The notes under the pieces: model-generated
Seen by the model: the letters and a program-made list of their open reading frames with translations, nothing else
The model's database searches: none
What the model was told of the DNA's origin: nothing
Made by a program: the position numbers and the translations under genes
Part shown: positions 1 through 9,134 of the stretch, one piece after another
Numbering within the stretch: position 1 is the stretch's first letter
Layout: each line of letters starts with the position of its first letter
Source of the DNA: Thioalkalivibrio sp. XN8
GTDB taxonomy: Bacteria; Pseudomonadota; Gammaproteobacteria; Steroidobacterales; XN24
Direction of reading: 5' to 3'
NCBI RefSeq assembly: GCF_011058255.1
Contig: NZ_JAALFH010000066.1
Span: 180,296 to 244,295, forward strand
DNA: 64,000 nt

Positions 1-2
1 AG

Positions 3-389
3 GAAGAGGAGGATCAGGAGATCAACATCACGCCCATGCTGGACGTGGTGTTCATCATGCTGATCTTCTTCATCGTGACCGCTTCCTTTGTCAAGGAAGC
101 GGGGATCGACGTCAACAAGCCCGAGGCAGCTACCTCGGAGCCCAAGGACAAGGCGAACATCCTCATCGCCATCGACGCCAACGACAAGATCTGGATCGAC
201 CGTCGCCAGGTCGATGCGCGCGCGGTGCGCGCCAATATCGAGCGGCTGCACGCGGAGAACCCGCAGGGCACGGTGGTTATCCAGGCGGACAAGGACTCGA
301 GAACGGAAGTGCTGCTCGGCGTGATGGACTCCGCGCGCATGGCCGGAGTCTATGACGTGGCGATCGCGGCACCGAGGATCGGGGACTAG
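3..389 (+). CDS. exbD: ExbD/TolR biopolymer transport protein (5' end cut by window)
   Basis: This is the C-terminal part of an inner-membrane ExbD/TolR proton-channel subunit, which works with ExbB to energise TonB. The frame is open from base 3, before the first in-window ATG at 36. The residues around that ATG (INITPMLDVVFIMLIFFIVT) are the family's single transmembrane segment. It carries the aspartate that is essential for proton-motive-force coupling in characterised homologues. The periplasmic part ends in the usual beta/alpha fold with VVIQADKDSR. tonB follows after 6 bases. The partner exbB and the true start lie upstream of the window. The order exbD-tonB-TPR is that of TonB2-type systems of Vibrio and relatives. 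Confidence 0.93.
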   Translation, partial: EEEDQEINITPMLDVVFIMLIFFIVTASFVKEAGIDVNKPEAATSEPKDKANILIAIDANDKIWIDRRQVDARAVRANIERLHAENPQGTVVIQADKDSRTEVLLGVMDSARMAGVYDVAIAAPRIGD

Positions 390-395
390 CCGCAG

Positions 396-1001
396 ATGCT
401 CGGACGCTATGCCATTGCCGTCCCGGCCGGGCTCCTGGTCACGCTGCTGCTGGTCATCGCCATGCAGGCGCTGATCGCCATGGGCAACCGGGAGCTGGAT
501 GAATCCCAGACGCGTCACTTCGTCGACTTCGTCCAGGCGCAGCGGGAGGAAGTCGTGGAGCGGAAGGACCGCAAGCCGGAAAAGCCGCCGGAGCCTTCCG
601 AGCCGCCGCCGGACCAGCCGCAGCCGCGCACCGACAGCATCGACCCCGTGGCCGACAGCATCAGCATTGCGGCCGCGCCGGTGTCTACCGACGTGCAGCT
701 CGGCGGCATTGGCCTCGGCGGCGGCGACGGCGACTACCTGCCGATCGTCAAGGTGGCGCCGGTGTACCCCCAGCGAGCTTTGGCGCGCGGCATCGAGGGG
801 TACGTGGTCGTGGAGTTCACAGTGACCCGGGCCGGCACCGTGACCGATGTCAGTGTCCTGGAGGCCGAGCCGCCAGGCATGTTCGAGGAAGCGGCGCGTA
901 ACGCGGCCCTCAAGTTCAAGTACAAGCCCCGCGTCGTCGACGGCGAGGCTATCGAGGTCCATGGCGTGCAGAACCGCATCACCTTCCAGCTGGAGCGTTG
1001 A
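396..1001 (+). CDS. tonB: TonB family energy transducer
   Basis: 201 residues with the three TonB parts. An N-terminal membrane anchor spans about residues 4-29. A proline-rich periplasmic spacer (KPPEPSEPPPDQPQP) covers about 60-80. The C-terminal TonB domain begins at VYPQRALARGIEGYV (about 123) and ends in RITFQLER. The protein should link the ExbBD motor to outer-membrane receptors, the most obvious partner being the receptor at 2490. It is short, as in TonB2-type proteins. It lies 6 bases after exbD and 2 bases before the TPR gene, so the three are almost certainly one transcript. Confidence 0.93.
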   Translation: MLGRYAIAVPAGLLVTLLLVIAMQALIAMGNRELDESQTRHFVDFVQAQREEVVERKDRKPEKPPEPSEPPPDQPQPRTDSIDPVADSISIAAAPVSTDVQLGGIGLGGGDGDYLPIVKVAPVYPQRALARGIEGYVVVEFTVTRAGTVTDVSVLEAEPPGMFEEAARNAALKFKYKPRVVDGEAIEVHGVQNRITFQLER

Positions 1002-1003
1002 GC

Positions 1004-2302
1004 ATGAGTAACCGCGGCACTCGCAGCAACCTTCCTGCCCTGGCCGTTGCCCTGCTGCTCGCGGCCGGCGCGGCCGGCGCGGGCGGCATGGCTCTCTGGC
1101 CCGAAGCGGCCGCGGCGCAGGCGCAGCAAACCCGCAAGACCCCGGCCATGCGCGAGAGCGTCTTCCGTGAATTGAGCCAGGCACAGTCGGTGGCCGATAC
1201 CGGCGATATCGCCGAGGCGCTCCGGCTGCTGGATCGCGTCAAGCAACGCGACGACCTCAACAGCTACGAGCTCGCGCAGCTCTACAACTTCTACGCCTTC
1301 ATCTATTACTCGCAGGAGCAGTATGCGAAGAGCATCGAGGCTTATCGCAACCTCCTGTCGCAGCCCGACCTGCCGGAGGCGCTCGAAGTCAGCACCCTCT
1401 ACGGCATAGCACAGCTCAGCCTCGTGACCGAGGACTACGCCGGTGCGGTGGGCTACCTGGAGCGCTGGTTCCGCCTGGTGCCCGACCCGGGTCCCGACGC
1501 CTATGTGCTGTTGTCCCAGGCCTACTACCAGCAAGGCCAGGTCGAGAAGGCCCTGGTGCCGATTGAGAACGCCATGCGCCTTGCCCGCGAACAGGGCACG
1601 GCCGCGAAGGAGAACTGGCTGTTGCTGGCGCGGGCGCTGAATTTCGAGCTGGAGCGCTACGGCCAGGTCGTGGACGTGCTCGAACAGCTGTTGACGGATT
1701 ATCCGCGCCAGGAGTACTGGGTGCAGCTTGCTGCGATGTACGGCGAGACCGGGCGCGAGCGGGAGCAGCTGGTGGCGTACGAGATTGCCTACGAGCAGGG
1801 CTACCTGGACAAGGACCGCGAGCTCGTGCTGCTGGCGCAGCTGTACCTGCAGCAGGACGTCCCCTACAAGGCTGCCCGCGTCCTGGAGGACGGCATGGCG
1901 AAGGGCGCGGTGGAGCGTTCGGCCCGCAACCTCCGCCTGCTGTCCCAGGCCTGGACGCTGGCGATGAACAACGAAGAGGCCATTGCGGCGCTGCAGGAGG
2001 CCGCCAGCCTGTCAGGCGACCCCGAGCTGTACCTGCGGCTGGCGCAGCAGTACGCCGGCCTGTCCCGCTGGGAGGATGCGCTCGGGGCGGCGCGTACCGC
2101 GCTCGATCGAGGCATCGATGACCGCGCCGACGCGCACCTCATGGTCGGCATGGCGCTCTACAACGTGGGCCGGCTGGACGAAGCCGTCGGCAACTTCCGC
2201 CAGGCCGCGGCGGACGAGCGCCTGGCCGTTACTGCGCGCCAGTGGATCGACTACATCGGCAAGGAAAAGGAGCGGCGCGAGCAGATCGCGCAGGCCGGCT
2301 GA
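1004..2302 (+). CDS. Tetratricopeptide-repeat protein of the TonB2-type cluster
   Basis: A secreted or periplasmic TPR protein of about 432 residues. The ATG at 1004 is preferred over the in-frame TTG at 998 because a GGAG lies at a usable distance before it, and the first 40 residues then form a signal peptide with an alanine-rich cleavage region. TPR-like helix pairs run through most of the chain, for example ALRLLDRVKQRDDLNSYELA and YVLLSQAYYQQGQVEKALVP. In Vibrio and Shewanella-like TonB2 loci a TPR protein follows tonB in the same way. Its exact role there is not settled; an accessory or scaffold function for the energised complex is an inference. Confidence 0.85.
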   Translation: MSNRGTRSNLPALAVALLLAAGAAGAGGMALWPEAAAAQAQQTRKTPAMRESVFRELSQAQSVADTGDIAEALRLLDRVKQRDDLNSYELAQLYNFYAFIYYSQEQYAKSIEAYRNLLSQPDLPEALEVSTLYGIAQLSLVTEDYAGAVGYLERWFRLVPDPGPDAYVLLSQAYYQQGQVEKALVPIENAMRLAREQGTAAKENWLLLARALNFELERYGQVVDVLEQLLTDYPRQEYWVQLAAMYGETGREREQLVAYEIAYEQGYLDKDRELVLLAQLYLQQDVPYKAARVLEDGMAKGAVERSARNLRLLSQAWTLAMNNEEAIAALQEAASLSGDPELYLRLAQQYAGLSRWEDALGAARTALDRGIDDRADAHLMVGMALYNVGRLDEAVGNFRQAAADERLAVTARQWIDYIGKEKERREQIAQAG

Positions 2303-2353
2303 GCGTCCCCGGTCCCGGCCACTGCAGAGGTGATCCTGAAATTCCTCGGCGCG

Positions 2354-2387
2354 CCGTAACGTCGCTGTAATGTTACAGCCCTAGACT
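2354..2387 (+). promoter_or_regulatory. Pho-box-like direct repeat with possible -10, upstream of TonB receptor
   Basis: Two 7-base repeats, CCGTAAC (2354-2360) and CTGTAAT (2365-2371), are separated by 4 bases, the 7-4-7 layout of PhoB boxes (CTGTCAT consensus). A TAGACT resembling a -10 starts at 2382, exactly 10 bases after the second repeat, which is the spacing of PhoB-activated promoters. The second repeat is also half of a perfect inverted repeat CTGTAA-TG-TTACAG (2365-2378), so another regulator is possible. The match to consensus is partial. Confidence 0.35.
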
Positions 2388-2489
2388 GCCGCACCATCAA
2401 GCCCACCCGGGTTGCGTCACGCCGCGGCCGTGGCGCGCAGCAAAATCGTAACGAAAAGCATCCATTAATCGATCTGGAGTTTGTAAACC

Positions 2490-5400
2490 ATGCGCTTACT
2501 GGCAGCAGTCTGGCTCTTCGCGCTCTCGAGCATGGCCTTGGCGGTCGAGTACGGCCCCGGCGACGTCACCGTGTTCGTGTTCGATCGCGGCGTGCCGGCA
2601 GAGGGCCTGGCCGTCGTGCTGGACGAGATGGAGCTCGGCCGGACGGATGCCTCGGGCGCCGTCGATTTCGCCGTGGCGGCGGGCGCCCACGAGCTGCTGC
2701 TGCGCCGTGGTACCAACGTGGTTGCTACAGTTCCCTTCAGCCTCGCCGAGGGCCGGTCGGCCGAGATCTCGGTGACGCTGATGGGTCTTGGCCGCGAGCC
2801 CCGCCTCCAGGTCCGCCAGTTCAGCGGCGGCGAAGGCCGGGCGACCGTCGGCGGCACCGTGTACGACCCCTTCGGCGAGCCGCTCGCCGACGCCACGGTC
2901 AGCGCCCCGGCAGTTGGCGTCGAGGTGCGCACGGCGGCCGACGGCACCTTCAGCATGGATCTCCCGCGCGGCGAATTCGAGCTCGTCGTCGCCCATCCGG
3001 ACTTTGCCACCATGAATCTCCGCGAGGTCCGCGCCCTGGCCAGCCTCGGCGCCTCGCTCGACCTGGTGATGCGTCCCGCCGCTGCGGCGGGCGCGAGCGG
3101 CGTTATCGAGGAGGTGGTGGTGACCGGCCGCTACATCCCGGACACCTCCATGGCCAATGAGCGCACCGCCCAGTCGGTGCTCGACGTGATCACGGCGAAG
3201 GAGATCGCGATCGCCGGCGACTCGACCGCAGCCGGGGCCCTGCAGCGCGTAACGGGCGTGACCGTGCAGCGCGACCTGCCGGTGGTCCGCGGGCTCAACG
3301 ACCGCTTTTCCACGACCCTGCTCAATGGCGCCGAGATTCCCAGCCCGGATCCCTCGCGTCGCGCCATCGGCCTCGACATCTTCCCTACCGACCTGATCGG
3401 CGGGATTACCGTCCAGAAGACCTTCTCCCCCGATTTGCCCGCCGACTTCTCGGCCGGCGTGATCCGCCTCCAGACGCGCGGCATTCCAGATGAGACCGAA
3501 GGCAGCATCTCCGCCTCGACGGGCTACAACACCCGTTCCACCGGGGAGCGCGGCCTCATCTACCAGGGCAGCGACACCGACCGCTGGGGCTACGACGACG
3601 GTGCACGCGACCTGCCCGACACCGCCGCGCGGCTGACCAACAACGGGCGGCTGCCGCTGAACCAGCTTTCGGCAGCGGACAACGAGGCCGTCGCCGAGTC
3701 GCTGCCGAATAACTACAACATCATGGGTTCCGAGCTGGACCCGGACTTCGGTTTCGCCGGTACCTTGGGCGGCCGCACCACCCTGGGCGACACGCCGGTG
3801 GGCGCGATCCTCGCGCTGCAGTACGACAACAGCTGGCGGTTCCGCCGCGAGGACCGCGCTGATTTCACCACGGTCACCAGCACCGGGCTGTTCGGCGACA
3901 CCTCGGAACTGCAGCGCACCGAGAACACGGTGGCGACCGGCGCGATGCTGACCGCCAGCGCCGAGCTCGACCCCCGCAATACGATCAATTTTCTCTCCCT
4001 GCTCTCGCGCCGCTCGCTCGACGGCACCTACCTGGAGCAGGGCTTCAACACCAGCGACTCGCGTGACTTCCGCAGCGTCACCTTGGAGTGGTCCGAGTCC
4101 CAGCTGCTTTCCAACCAGCTCAGCGGCCGCCATGAAACCTCCTGGCTCGACGGCGTGATCGCGAACTGGCAGGTGTCGTTCTCGGCGGCGGACCGCGAAG
4201 AGCCGGCCACCCGCGAATACACCTATTCGAAACCCGCCGGCTCGGATGAGTTCTTCCGTCTGGCCACCGGGCCCGGCGAAGCTGGCCTGCCGCCGGTCTG
4301 GAGCTGGGAAGACCTCGACGAGGACACGCTCGACGCCGGGTTCAGCTTCGACATCCCCGCCGAGCTGTTCAGCAACTGGAGCGGCGAATGGAAAGTCGGC
4401 TTGTCGGCAACCCAGCGTGACCGCGACTACGAGATCGTGCGCTGGCGCTTTGCGCTGGCCCCCGGCGCCGGCGTGAACGACCCGTTCTTCTTCGAAACCT
4501 TCGTCTTCCCGTCGCCGGAGATGATCCTGATCCCCGAGCGGATCGGTCCGAACGGCTTCCAGCTGGTGAACGCCAGCACGGCCGCCGCCGGGGGCGAGAA
4601 CGCCGACAACTACCAGGGCACGCACGACATCCTCGCCGGCTATTTCATGGGCGATTTCTACATCGGCAGCGACTACCGCCTGCAGGCCGGGTTCCGGGTC
4701 GAGTCCTCCGACCTGACCGTGACGACCAACTCCCTGGTGGCCCAGGGCGCCATCAGCGAAGGTCGCATCGACGAGACTGACATCCTGCCGGCAGTGAACT
4801 TCACCTGGTTCATCGACGACCAGAGTCAGCTGCGCGCAGCGTTGAGCCAGACGTTGAACCGGCCCCAGTTCCGCGAGCTTTCGCCCGCGCCCTATCGCGA
4901 TCCAGAGACCCGGTTCGAGGCCGTCGGCAACCCCAACCTCGACCAGGCGGAGATCCTCAACCTCGATCTGCGCTACGAGCGCTACTGGTCGAATGACGAG
5001 GGCTTTACGGTCGCGGCCTTCTACAAGGACTTTACGGATCCCATCGAGGTCGTGACCATCGGCGGCGGGTCGGACGACCGCGGGGTGCGCTCCTTCGCCA
5101 ACGCCGACAGCGCCACGCTCTACGGCCTCGAGCTGGACGGACGCTACAGCATGGCGAGCATGTTCGAGGCCACCCCGATCGTCTCCAATATGTACCTGGC
5201 GGCCAACTTCGCCTGGATCGACTCGGAGGTCACGGTCGGCGTCAGCGACATCGGCGTGGCGACCAACGCCGAGCGGCGCCTCCAGGGCCAGTCCCCCTGG
5301 GTTGCCAACCTGACCCTGGGCTACAGCAATCCTGAGCGCGAGATCGACGCGGCGCTGCTGCTGAACGCGTTCGGCGAGCGCATCACGGAGGCCGGCGTCA

Positions 5401-5600
5401 ACGGCGTCGAGGACGCCAAGGAGCAGACCGCGCCGCAGCTCGACTTCAACTACACCCAGGCGCTGTTCGATAACTGGGTGCTCGGGCTGAAGGCCCGCAA
5501 CCTCCTCGACAGCAGGATCGAGGTGGAGCAGGGCGACTTCATCCAGCGGAGCTACCGCACCGGCAGGACCTACTCAGCTTCGCTCAAGTACCGCTTTTGA
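2490..5600 (+). CDS. TonB-dependent outer-membrane receptor with N-terminal carboxypeptidase-regulatory-like domains
   Basis: 1036 residues. A signal peptide (MRLLAAVWLFALSSMALA) is followed by two beta-sandwich segments. The second is CarboxypepD_reg-like (GTVYDPFGEPLADATVSAP and DGTFSMDLPRGEFELVV). A TonB box IEEVVVTGRY lies near residue 207, then comes a plug domain with AGALQRVTGVTVQRDLPVVRG. The remainder is a 22-strand-type barrel ending in SASLKYRF, a C-terminal aromatic as expected for outer-membrane insertion. The N-terminal extension is typical of receptors for large ligands (glycans, peptides, protein-bound nutrients), but the substrate cannot be read from sequence. The neighbouring tonB genes and the lipoprotein 72 bases downstream suggest a dedicated uptake unit. 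Confidence 0.9.
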   Translation: MRLLAAVWLFALSSMALAVEYGPGDVTVFVFDRGVPAEGLAVVLDEMELGRTDASGAVDFAVAAGAHELLLRRGTNVVATVPFSLAEGRSAEISVTLMGLGREPRLQVRQFSGGEGRATVGGTVYDPFGEPLADATVSAPAVGVEVRTAADGTFSMDLPRGEFELVVAHPDFATMNLREVRALASLGASLDLVMRPAAAAGASGVIEEVVVTGRYIPDTSMANERTAQSVLDVITAKEIAIAGDSTAAGALQRVTGVTVQRDLPVVRGLNDRFSTTLLNGAEIPSPDPSRRAIGLDIFPTDLIGGITVQKTFSPDLPADFSAGVIRLQTRGIPDETEGSISASTGYNTRSTGERGLIYQGSDTDRWGYDDGARDLPDTAARLTNNGRLPLNQLSAADNEAVAESLPNNYNIMGSELDPDFGFAGTLGGRTTLGDTPVGAILALQYDNSWRFRREDRADFTTVTSTGLFGDTSELQRTENTVATGAMLTASAELDPRNTINFLSLLSRRSLDGTYLEQGFNTSDSRDFRSVTLEWSESQLLSNQLSGRHETSWLDGVIANWQVSFSAADREEPATREYTYSKPAGSDEFFRLATGPGEAGLPPVWSWEDLDEDTLDAGFSFDIPAELFSNWSGEWKVGLSATQRDRDYEIVRWRFALAPGAGVNDPFFFETFVFPSPEMILIPERIGPNGFQLVNASTAAAGGENADNYQGTHDILAGYFMGDFYIGSDYRLQAGFRVESSDLTVTTNSLVAQGAISEGRIDETDILPAVNFTWFIDDQSQLRAALSQTLNRPQFRELSPAPYRDPETRFEAVGNPNLDQAEILNLDLRYERYWSNDEGFTVAAFYKDFTDPIEVVTIGGGSDDRGVRSFANADSATLYGLELDGRYSMASMFEATPIVSNMYLAANFAWIDSEVTVGVSDIGVATNAERRLQGQSPWVANLTLGYSNPEREIDAALLLNAFGERITEAGVNGVEDAKEQTAPQLDFNYTQALFDNWVLGLKARNLLDSRIEVEQGDFIQRSYRTGRTYSASLKYRF

Positions 5601-5672
5601 TCCATGAACCGCAACACCCAACCCAACCATCAACCTGACCAAGCCCCGTCCAGAGCTGGAGGAATCTCCGAT

Positions 5673-7568
5673 ATGTTTTCCAAGAAGACTGCCTTTATCG
5701 CTGTCATTGCCGGTGCGGCGTTCATCGCCGGCTGCGATAGCGACGACGGGTCCGATTTCGGCCCCGGGTCCCCGTCCATCGTGATCAACCAGCCCCCGGT
5801 GACGGTGGTTATCAATAACACCGGCGGCGGTGGCGGCCCGGTCGATCCGGGCGATCCGGACGACGACACTGTCGGCGGCCAGCCGGCCGGCCCGTGCCGC
5901 GTCGACAACCCGAACGACCCGATTCCCGACGGCGCCCTGCTCGGCTGCGTGGCCTCGGATGATGGCGCCAGTGACACCGGCGCGACCCCGGCGCCCGACG
6001 CCATCGTGAACGACCCCTGGGCACTCAGCGATTTCTTCGCCGGCATCAGTGCCGCGCCCGCGCTGAACAACACCGAAGACGTGCGTGGCGCCATCGACAG
6101 CACCGGCATGCCGATCGGCTCGCCGGCGCGCTTGTCGGCCAGCTTCTCGGCGCCCGCCGAGTGGCCCCCGGCCTCCGCGACGGACGCGACCTCGCTGCCG
6201 GTGCCGAGCTATATCGGCAACACCAGCTACATCGGCGCGTTCCCCCCGGGGGTCACTCGCGACCAGCAGTGGACAGCCGACTGGACCATCCGGGTCAACG
6301 GCAACGATGCCGTATGGGGCTTCGCGGGCGGCGAGCCGGGCACTGCGCTCGCCGGTAACACCTCGGCGCCGGTGGCCGACGGCAACTGCCCGGCCGGCAC
6401 CACCCTGGCCGGCACCTTCTCGGACCTCGTCGGCGCGCTGGCGGACGACGAGGCCGAGCTGTTCACTGGCAGCGCCGCCACCGGCGACTACGACGTCTGC
6501 ACGCTGGCGGTGCGCTATGACACCGACGGCGCCACGATTACGCTGACCAACGACAACGTCTACAACATCGCTGACGGCTTCCCGGGCACCAAGGTCGGCC
6601 TTGGCGACGATGCCGATCCGGCCAACGACGTGGACGTGACCCTGGTCATCGAGGCCGGGACACTGATCTACGGCGAGCCGCAGGAAGCCCTGGTCGTGAC
6701 CCGCGGCGCCACCATCGAGGTCAACGGCACGCAGAGCGCGCCGGTGGTCATGACGTCGCTGGAGCAGCTGAGCGGCCGCTTCGACGGCGACCCCAGCACC
6801 AACGTCGACGGCAGCCAGCAGGGCGAGTGGGCCGGCTTCGCGCTGATGGGCCGCGCCCGCAGCAACCAGTGCGGCGCCAGCTTCGCGGACTGCAACGTGC
6901 TGGCCGAGGGCGGCATCGGCAACTATGGCGGCGACGTCGACGACGACTCGTCGGGCAACGTCAACTACCTGATCATCCGCCATGCCGGCAACGACCTCGA
7001 CGGCCAGGGCAACGAGCTCAACGGCTTCACCCTGTTCGGCGTCGGCCGCAACACCGAGATCCAGAACGTCCAGATCCACCGCGGCTTCGATGACGGCATC
7101 GAGTTCTTCGGTGGCGGCGCGTTCGTGCGCTACCTGGTGCTGACGGGCAACGGCGACGACAGCCTCGACTACGATTCGGGCTGGACCGGCGGTGCCCAGA
7201 ACGTCCTGATCATCCAGGAGGGCGCGCCGCGCGGCAACAACGGCATCGAGGCCGATTCCCGCTTCGCACTGGAGCCGATCACCTTCGAGCTCCTCGCCAA
7301 CGTGACCATCCTGGGTCCCGTGAGCCGCGCCTCGAACAACCCGGCTGCCGGGGACGAGGGCATTCGCTTCCGCGAGGGCAAGCGCGGCCAGGTGCACAAC
7401 ACGATCGTCTCCGGCGATTACAGCGGTTGCATCAACTTCAATGACGTGGAAACCTTCGACCGCGCGGCGGAAGAGGGCGGCACGCCGCCGGATGCGCCGG
7501 GCCCGCACCTGGTGTTCCGCAACACCATCGTGGATTGCGTCGGCGGTCCCAACTACAAGCAGGAGTGA
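5673..7568 (+). CDS. Surface lipoprotein with beta-helix-like repeats, receptor-linked
   Basis: 631 residues, family not recognised by name. The ATG at 5673 has a strong GGAGG before it and gives a textbook lipoprotein signal with lipobox FIAGC (Cys21). An in-frame ATG at 5604 would add 23 residues without a matching ribosome site. A low-complexity Gly/Asp/Pro linker follows (about 25-75). The C-terminal half has repeating short strands and turns such as NVNYLIIRHAG, EIQNVQIHRGFDDGIEFFGG and YLVLTGNGDDSLDYDSGW, as in right-handed parallel beta-helices. Its position directly after the receptor suggests a ligand-binding or ligand-processing partner at the cell surface, analogous to other receptor/lipoprotein pairs. 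That role is inference. Confidence 0.8.
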   Translation: MFSKKTAFIAVIAGAAFIAGCDSDDGSDFGPGSPSIVINQPPVTVVINNTGGGGGPVDPGDPDDDTVGGQPAGPCRVDNPNDPIPDGALLGCVASDDGASDTGATPAPDAIVNDPWALSDFFAGISAAPALNNTEDVRGAIDSTGMPIGSPARLSASFSAPAEWPPASATDATSLPVPSYIGNTSYIGAFPPGVTRDQQWTADWTIRVNGNDAVWGFAGGEPGTALAGNTSAPVADGNCPAGTTLAGTFSDLVGALADDEAELFTGSAATGDYDVCTLAVRYDTDGATITLTNDNVYNIADGFPGTKVGLGDDADPANDVDVTLVIEAGTLIYGEPQEALVVTRGATIEVNGTQSAPVVMTSLEQLSGRFDGDPSTNVDGSQQGEWAGFALMGRARSNQCGASFADCNVLAEGGIGNYGGDVDDDSSGNVNYLIIRHAGNDLDGQGNELNGFTLFGVGRNTEIQNVQIHRGFDDGIEFFGGGAFVRYLVLTGNGDDSLDYDSGWTGGAQNVLIIQEGAPRGNNGIEADSRFALEPITFELLANVTILGPVSRASNNPAAGDEGIRFREGKRGQVHNTIVSGDYSGCINFNDVETFDRAAEEGGTPPDAPGPHLVFRNTIVDCVGGPNYKQE

Positions 7569-7575
7569 TCCTGGC

Positions 7576-7655
7576 GGGCGCCGGCCCCACCGGCGCCCCC
7601 TGACCAGGCAGCTACGTGGCGGCGTCACAGGTGACTGTGGCGCCGCCCTTTTTTT
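7576..7655 (+). terminator. Double-hairpin rho-independent terminator after the receptor/lipoprotein unit
   Basis: The first hairpin has a 9-bp stem (7576-7584 with 7590-7598). The second has a 13-bp stem with one G-T pair (7618-7630 with 7635-7647) and a 4-base loop, followed by a run of seven T at 7649-7655. The second is a strong intrinsic terminator and closes the exbD-to-lipoprotein region. Confidence 0.85.
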
Positions 7656-7748
7656 GGCGCGGCCAAAGCAGCGTCCCGGCACCACGATGGCCGTGCGGCG
7701 GGGATGGCATAATCGGGCGCCCCGTTGCTGTTGCCGAGGACCCCGCGC

Positions 7749-9134
7749 ATGCCCGCAGAAGACTTCTACACGACTCAGGGCGCCGGCGCCTGCCCCGTCC
7801 ACCTCGTGCCCGAAGACGGCCTCGAGGCGAAACTCGGAGAGCTGACGGACGCGCATCGCAGTTGGGTCCGCGCTACCGGCTGGCAGGCCAAGCCGGGCAC
7901 GGTGCTGGCCCTGCCGGGCCCCGAAGGGAGCCTGGCCACCGTGCTGGCCGGGGCGGGCGGCCCCGAGCCGTTCTGGGCGCTGGCGGCGCTGCCGTCCCAG
8001 CTGCCTCCGGGCAGCTACTTTTTCGCCGACGCTGCCGCGAGCGGCGAACTCGAGCGCCGCGCGCTGGCCTGGGGCATCGGCCAGTACGCCTACAGCCGGC
8101 GCAGCGAGGGCCAGGCGCCGGCGCCGCGGGTCCTGGCCTGGCCCGAGGGGCTCGACGCCGAGCGAGTGATCTCCGGCGTGGCCGCGGATGCGCTGGTGCG
8201 CGACCTGGTCAACACGCCGGCCGGCGACCTGGGGCCGGCCGAGCTCGGCAAGGCGGCGGCGGGACTGGCGGCCGCCGCCGGGGCGGAGTTCCGCGAGACC
8301 GTGGGCGAGGCGCTGCTCGCCGAGGGCTTCCCGGCCATCCACGCCGTCGGCCGGGCCAGCGTTCGTCCGCCGCGCCTGCTGGACCTGCGCTGGGGCGACC
8401 CGGCCCGCCCGCGCGTGACGCTGGTCGGCAAGGGCGTCTGTTTCGACACCGGCGGCCTGAACCTCAAGCCGGCGCAGGGCATGCGCAACATGAAAAAAGA
8501 CATGGGCGGGGCAGCCCACGTACTCGGCCTGGCGAAGATGATCATGGATGCGGGGCTGCCGGTGCGCCTGCGGGTGCTCATTCCCGCGGTCGAGAACAGC
8601 GTCTCGGGCAACGCCTACCGGCCGGGCGACGTCGTGCCGACCCGGGCGGGGCTGACAGTGGAGATCGGCAACACCGACGCCGAGGGCCGGGTCGTGCTGG
8701 CCGACGCGCTGGCCCTGGCCGACGAGGAAGAGCCGGAGCTGCTGCTCGATTTCGCTACCCTGACCGGCGCCGCGCGGGTGGCGCTCGGCCCCGACCTGCC
8801 GGCGCTGTTCGCCACCGACGAGATGCTGGCCCGGGACTGGGCCAAGGCCGGCATTGAGCAGGGTGACCCGCTCTGGCCGCTGCCGCTGTGGGCGCCTTAT
8901 GCCGCCAACCTCGCCGGCGGCATCGCCGATCTCAACAACATCAATGCCGACGGCTTCGCCGGCGCCATCTACGGCGGGCTGTTCCTGCAGCGCTTCGTGC
9001 GGCGGGCCGGGGCCTGGGCCCATGTCGACACCTTTGCCTGGAATCCGCGCAACCGGCCGGGGCGGCCGGAGGGCGGCATGAGCCAGGGAGTGCGGGCGGC
9101 CTTCGGGCTGCTGGCGCAGCGCTACCCGGCCTGA
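7749..9134 (+). CDS. M17 family leucyl aminopeptidase
   Basis: 461 residues, cytosolic, with the M17 two-metal catalytic domain. GKGVCFDTGGLNLKP carries the first metal-binding Lys/Asp. DMGGAAHVLG follows, and NTDAEGRVVLADAL is the family signature with metal-binding Asp/Glu and the catalytic Arg. The N-terminal part (about 1-150) is the variable regulatory domain. The ATG at 7749 is preferred to a TTG at 7725 because GAGGA precedes it. It should remove N-terminal residues from peptides, finishing protein breakdown. It is a stand-alone gene. Its last 13 bases overlap the convergent DUF1461 gene, and I see no dedicated terminator. Confidence 0.92.
   Translation: MPAEDFYTTQGAGACPVHLVPEDGLEAKLGELTDAHRSWVRATGWQAKPGTVLALPGPEGSLATVLAGAGGPEPFWALAALPSQLPPGSYFFADAAASGELERRALAWGIGQYAYSRRSEGQAPAPRVLAWPEGLDAERVISGVAADALVRDLVNTPAGDLGPAELGKAAAGLAAAAGAEFRETVGEALLAEGFPAIHAVGRASVRPPRLLDLRWGDPARPRVTLVGKGVCFDTGGLNLKPAQGMRNMKKDMGGAAHVLGLAKMIMDAGLPVRLRVLIPAVENSVSGNAYRPGDVVPTRAGLTVEIGNTDAEGRVVLADALALADEEEPELLLDFATLTGAARVALGPDLPALFATDEMLARDWAKAGIEQGDPLWPLPLWAPYAANLAGGIADLNNINADGFAGAIYGGLFLQRFVRRAGAWAHVDTFAWNPRNRPGRPEGGMSQGVRAAFGLLAQRYPA

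Noticed and set aside
2496..4625. 709-residue minus-strand open frame under the TonB receptor
   Set aside because: Antisense to an unambiguous receptor with a signal peptide and TonB box.
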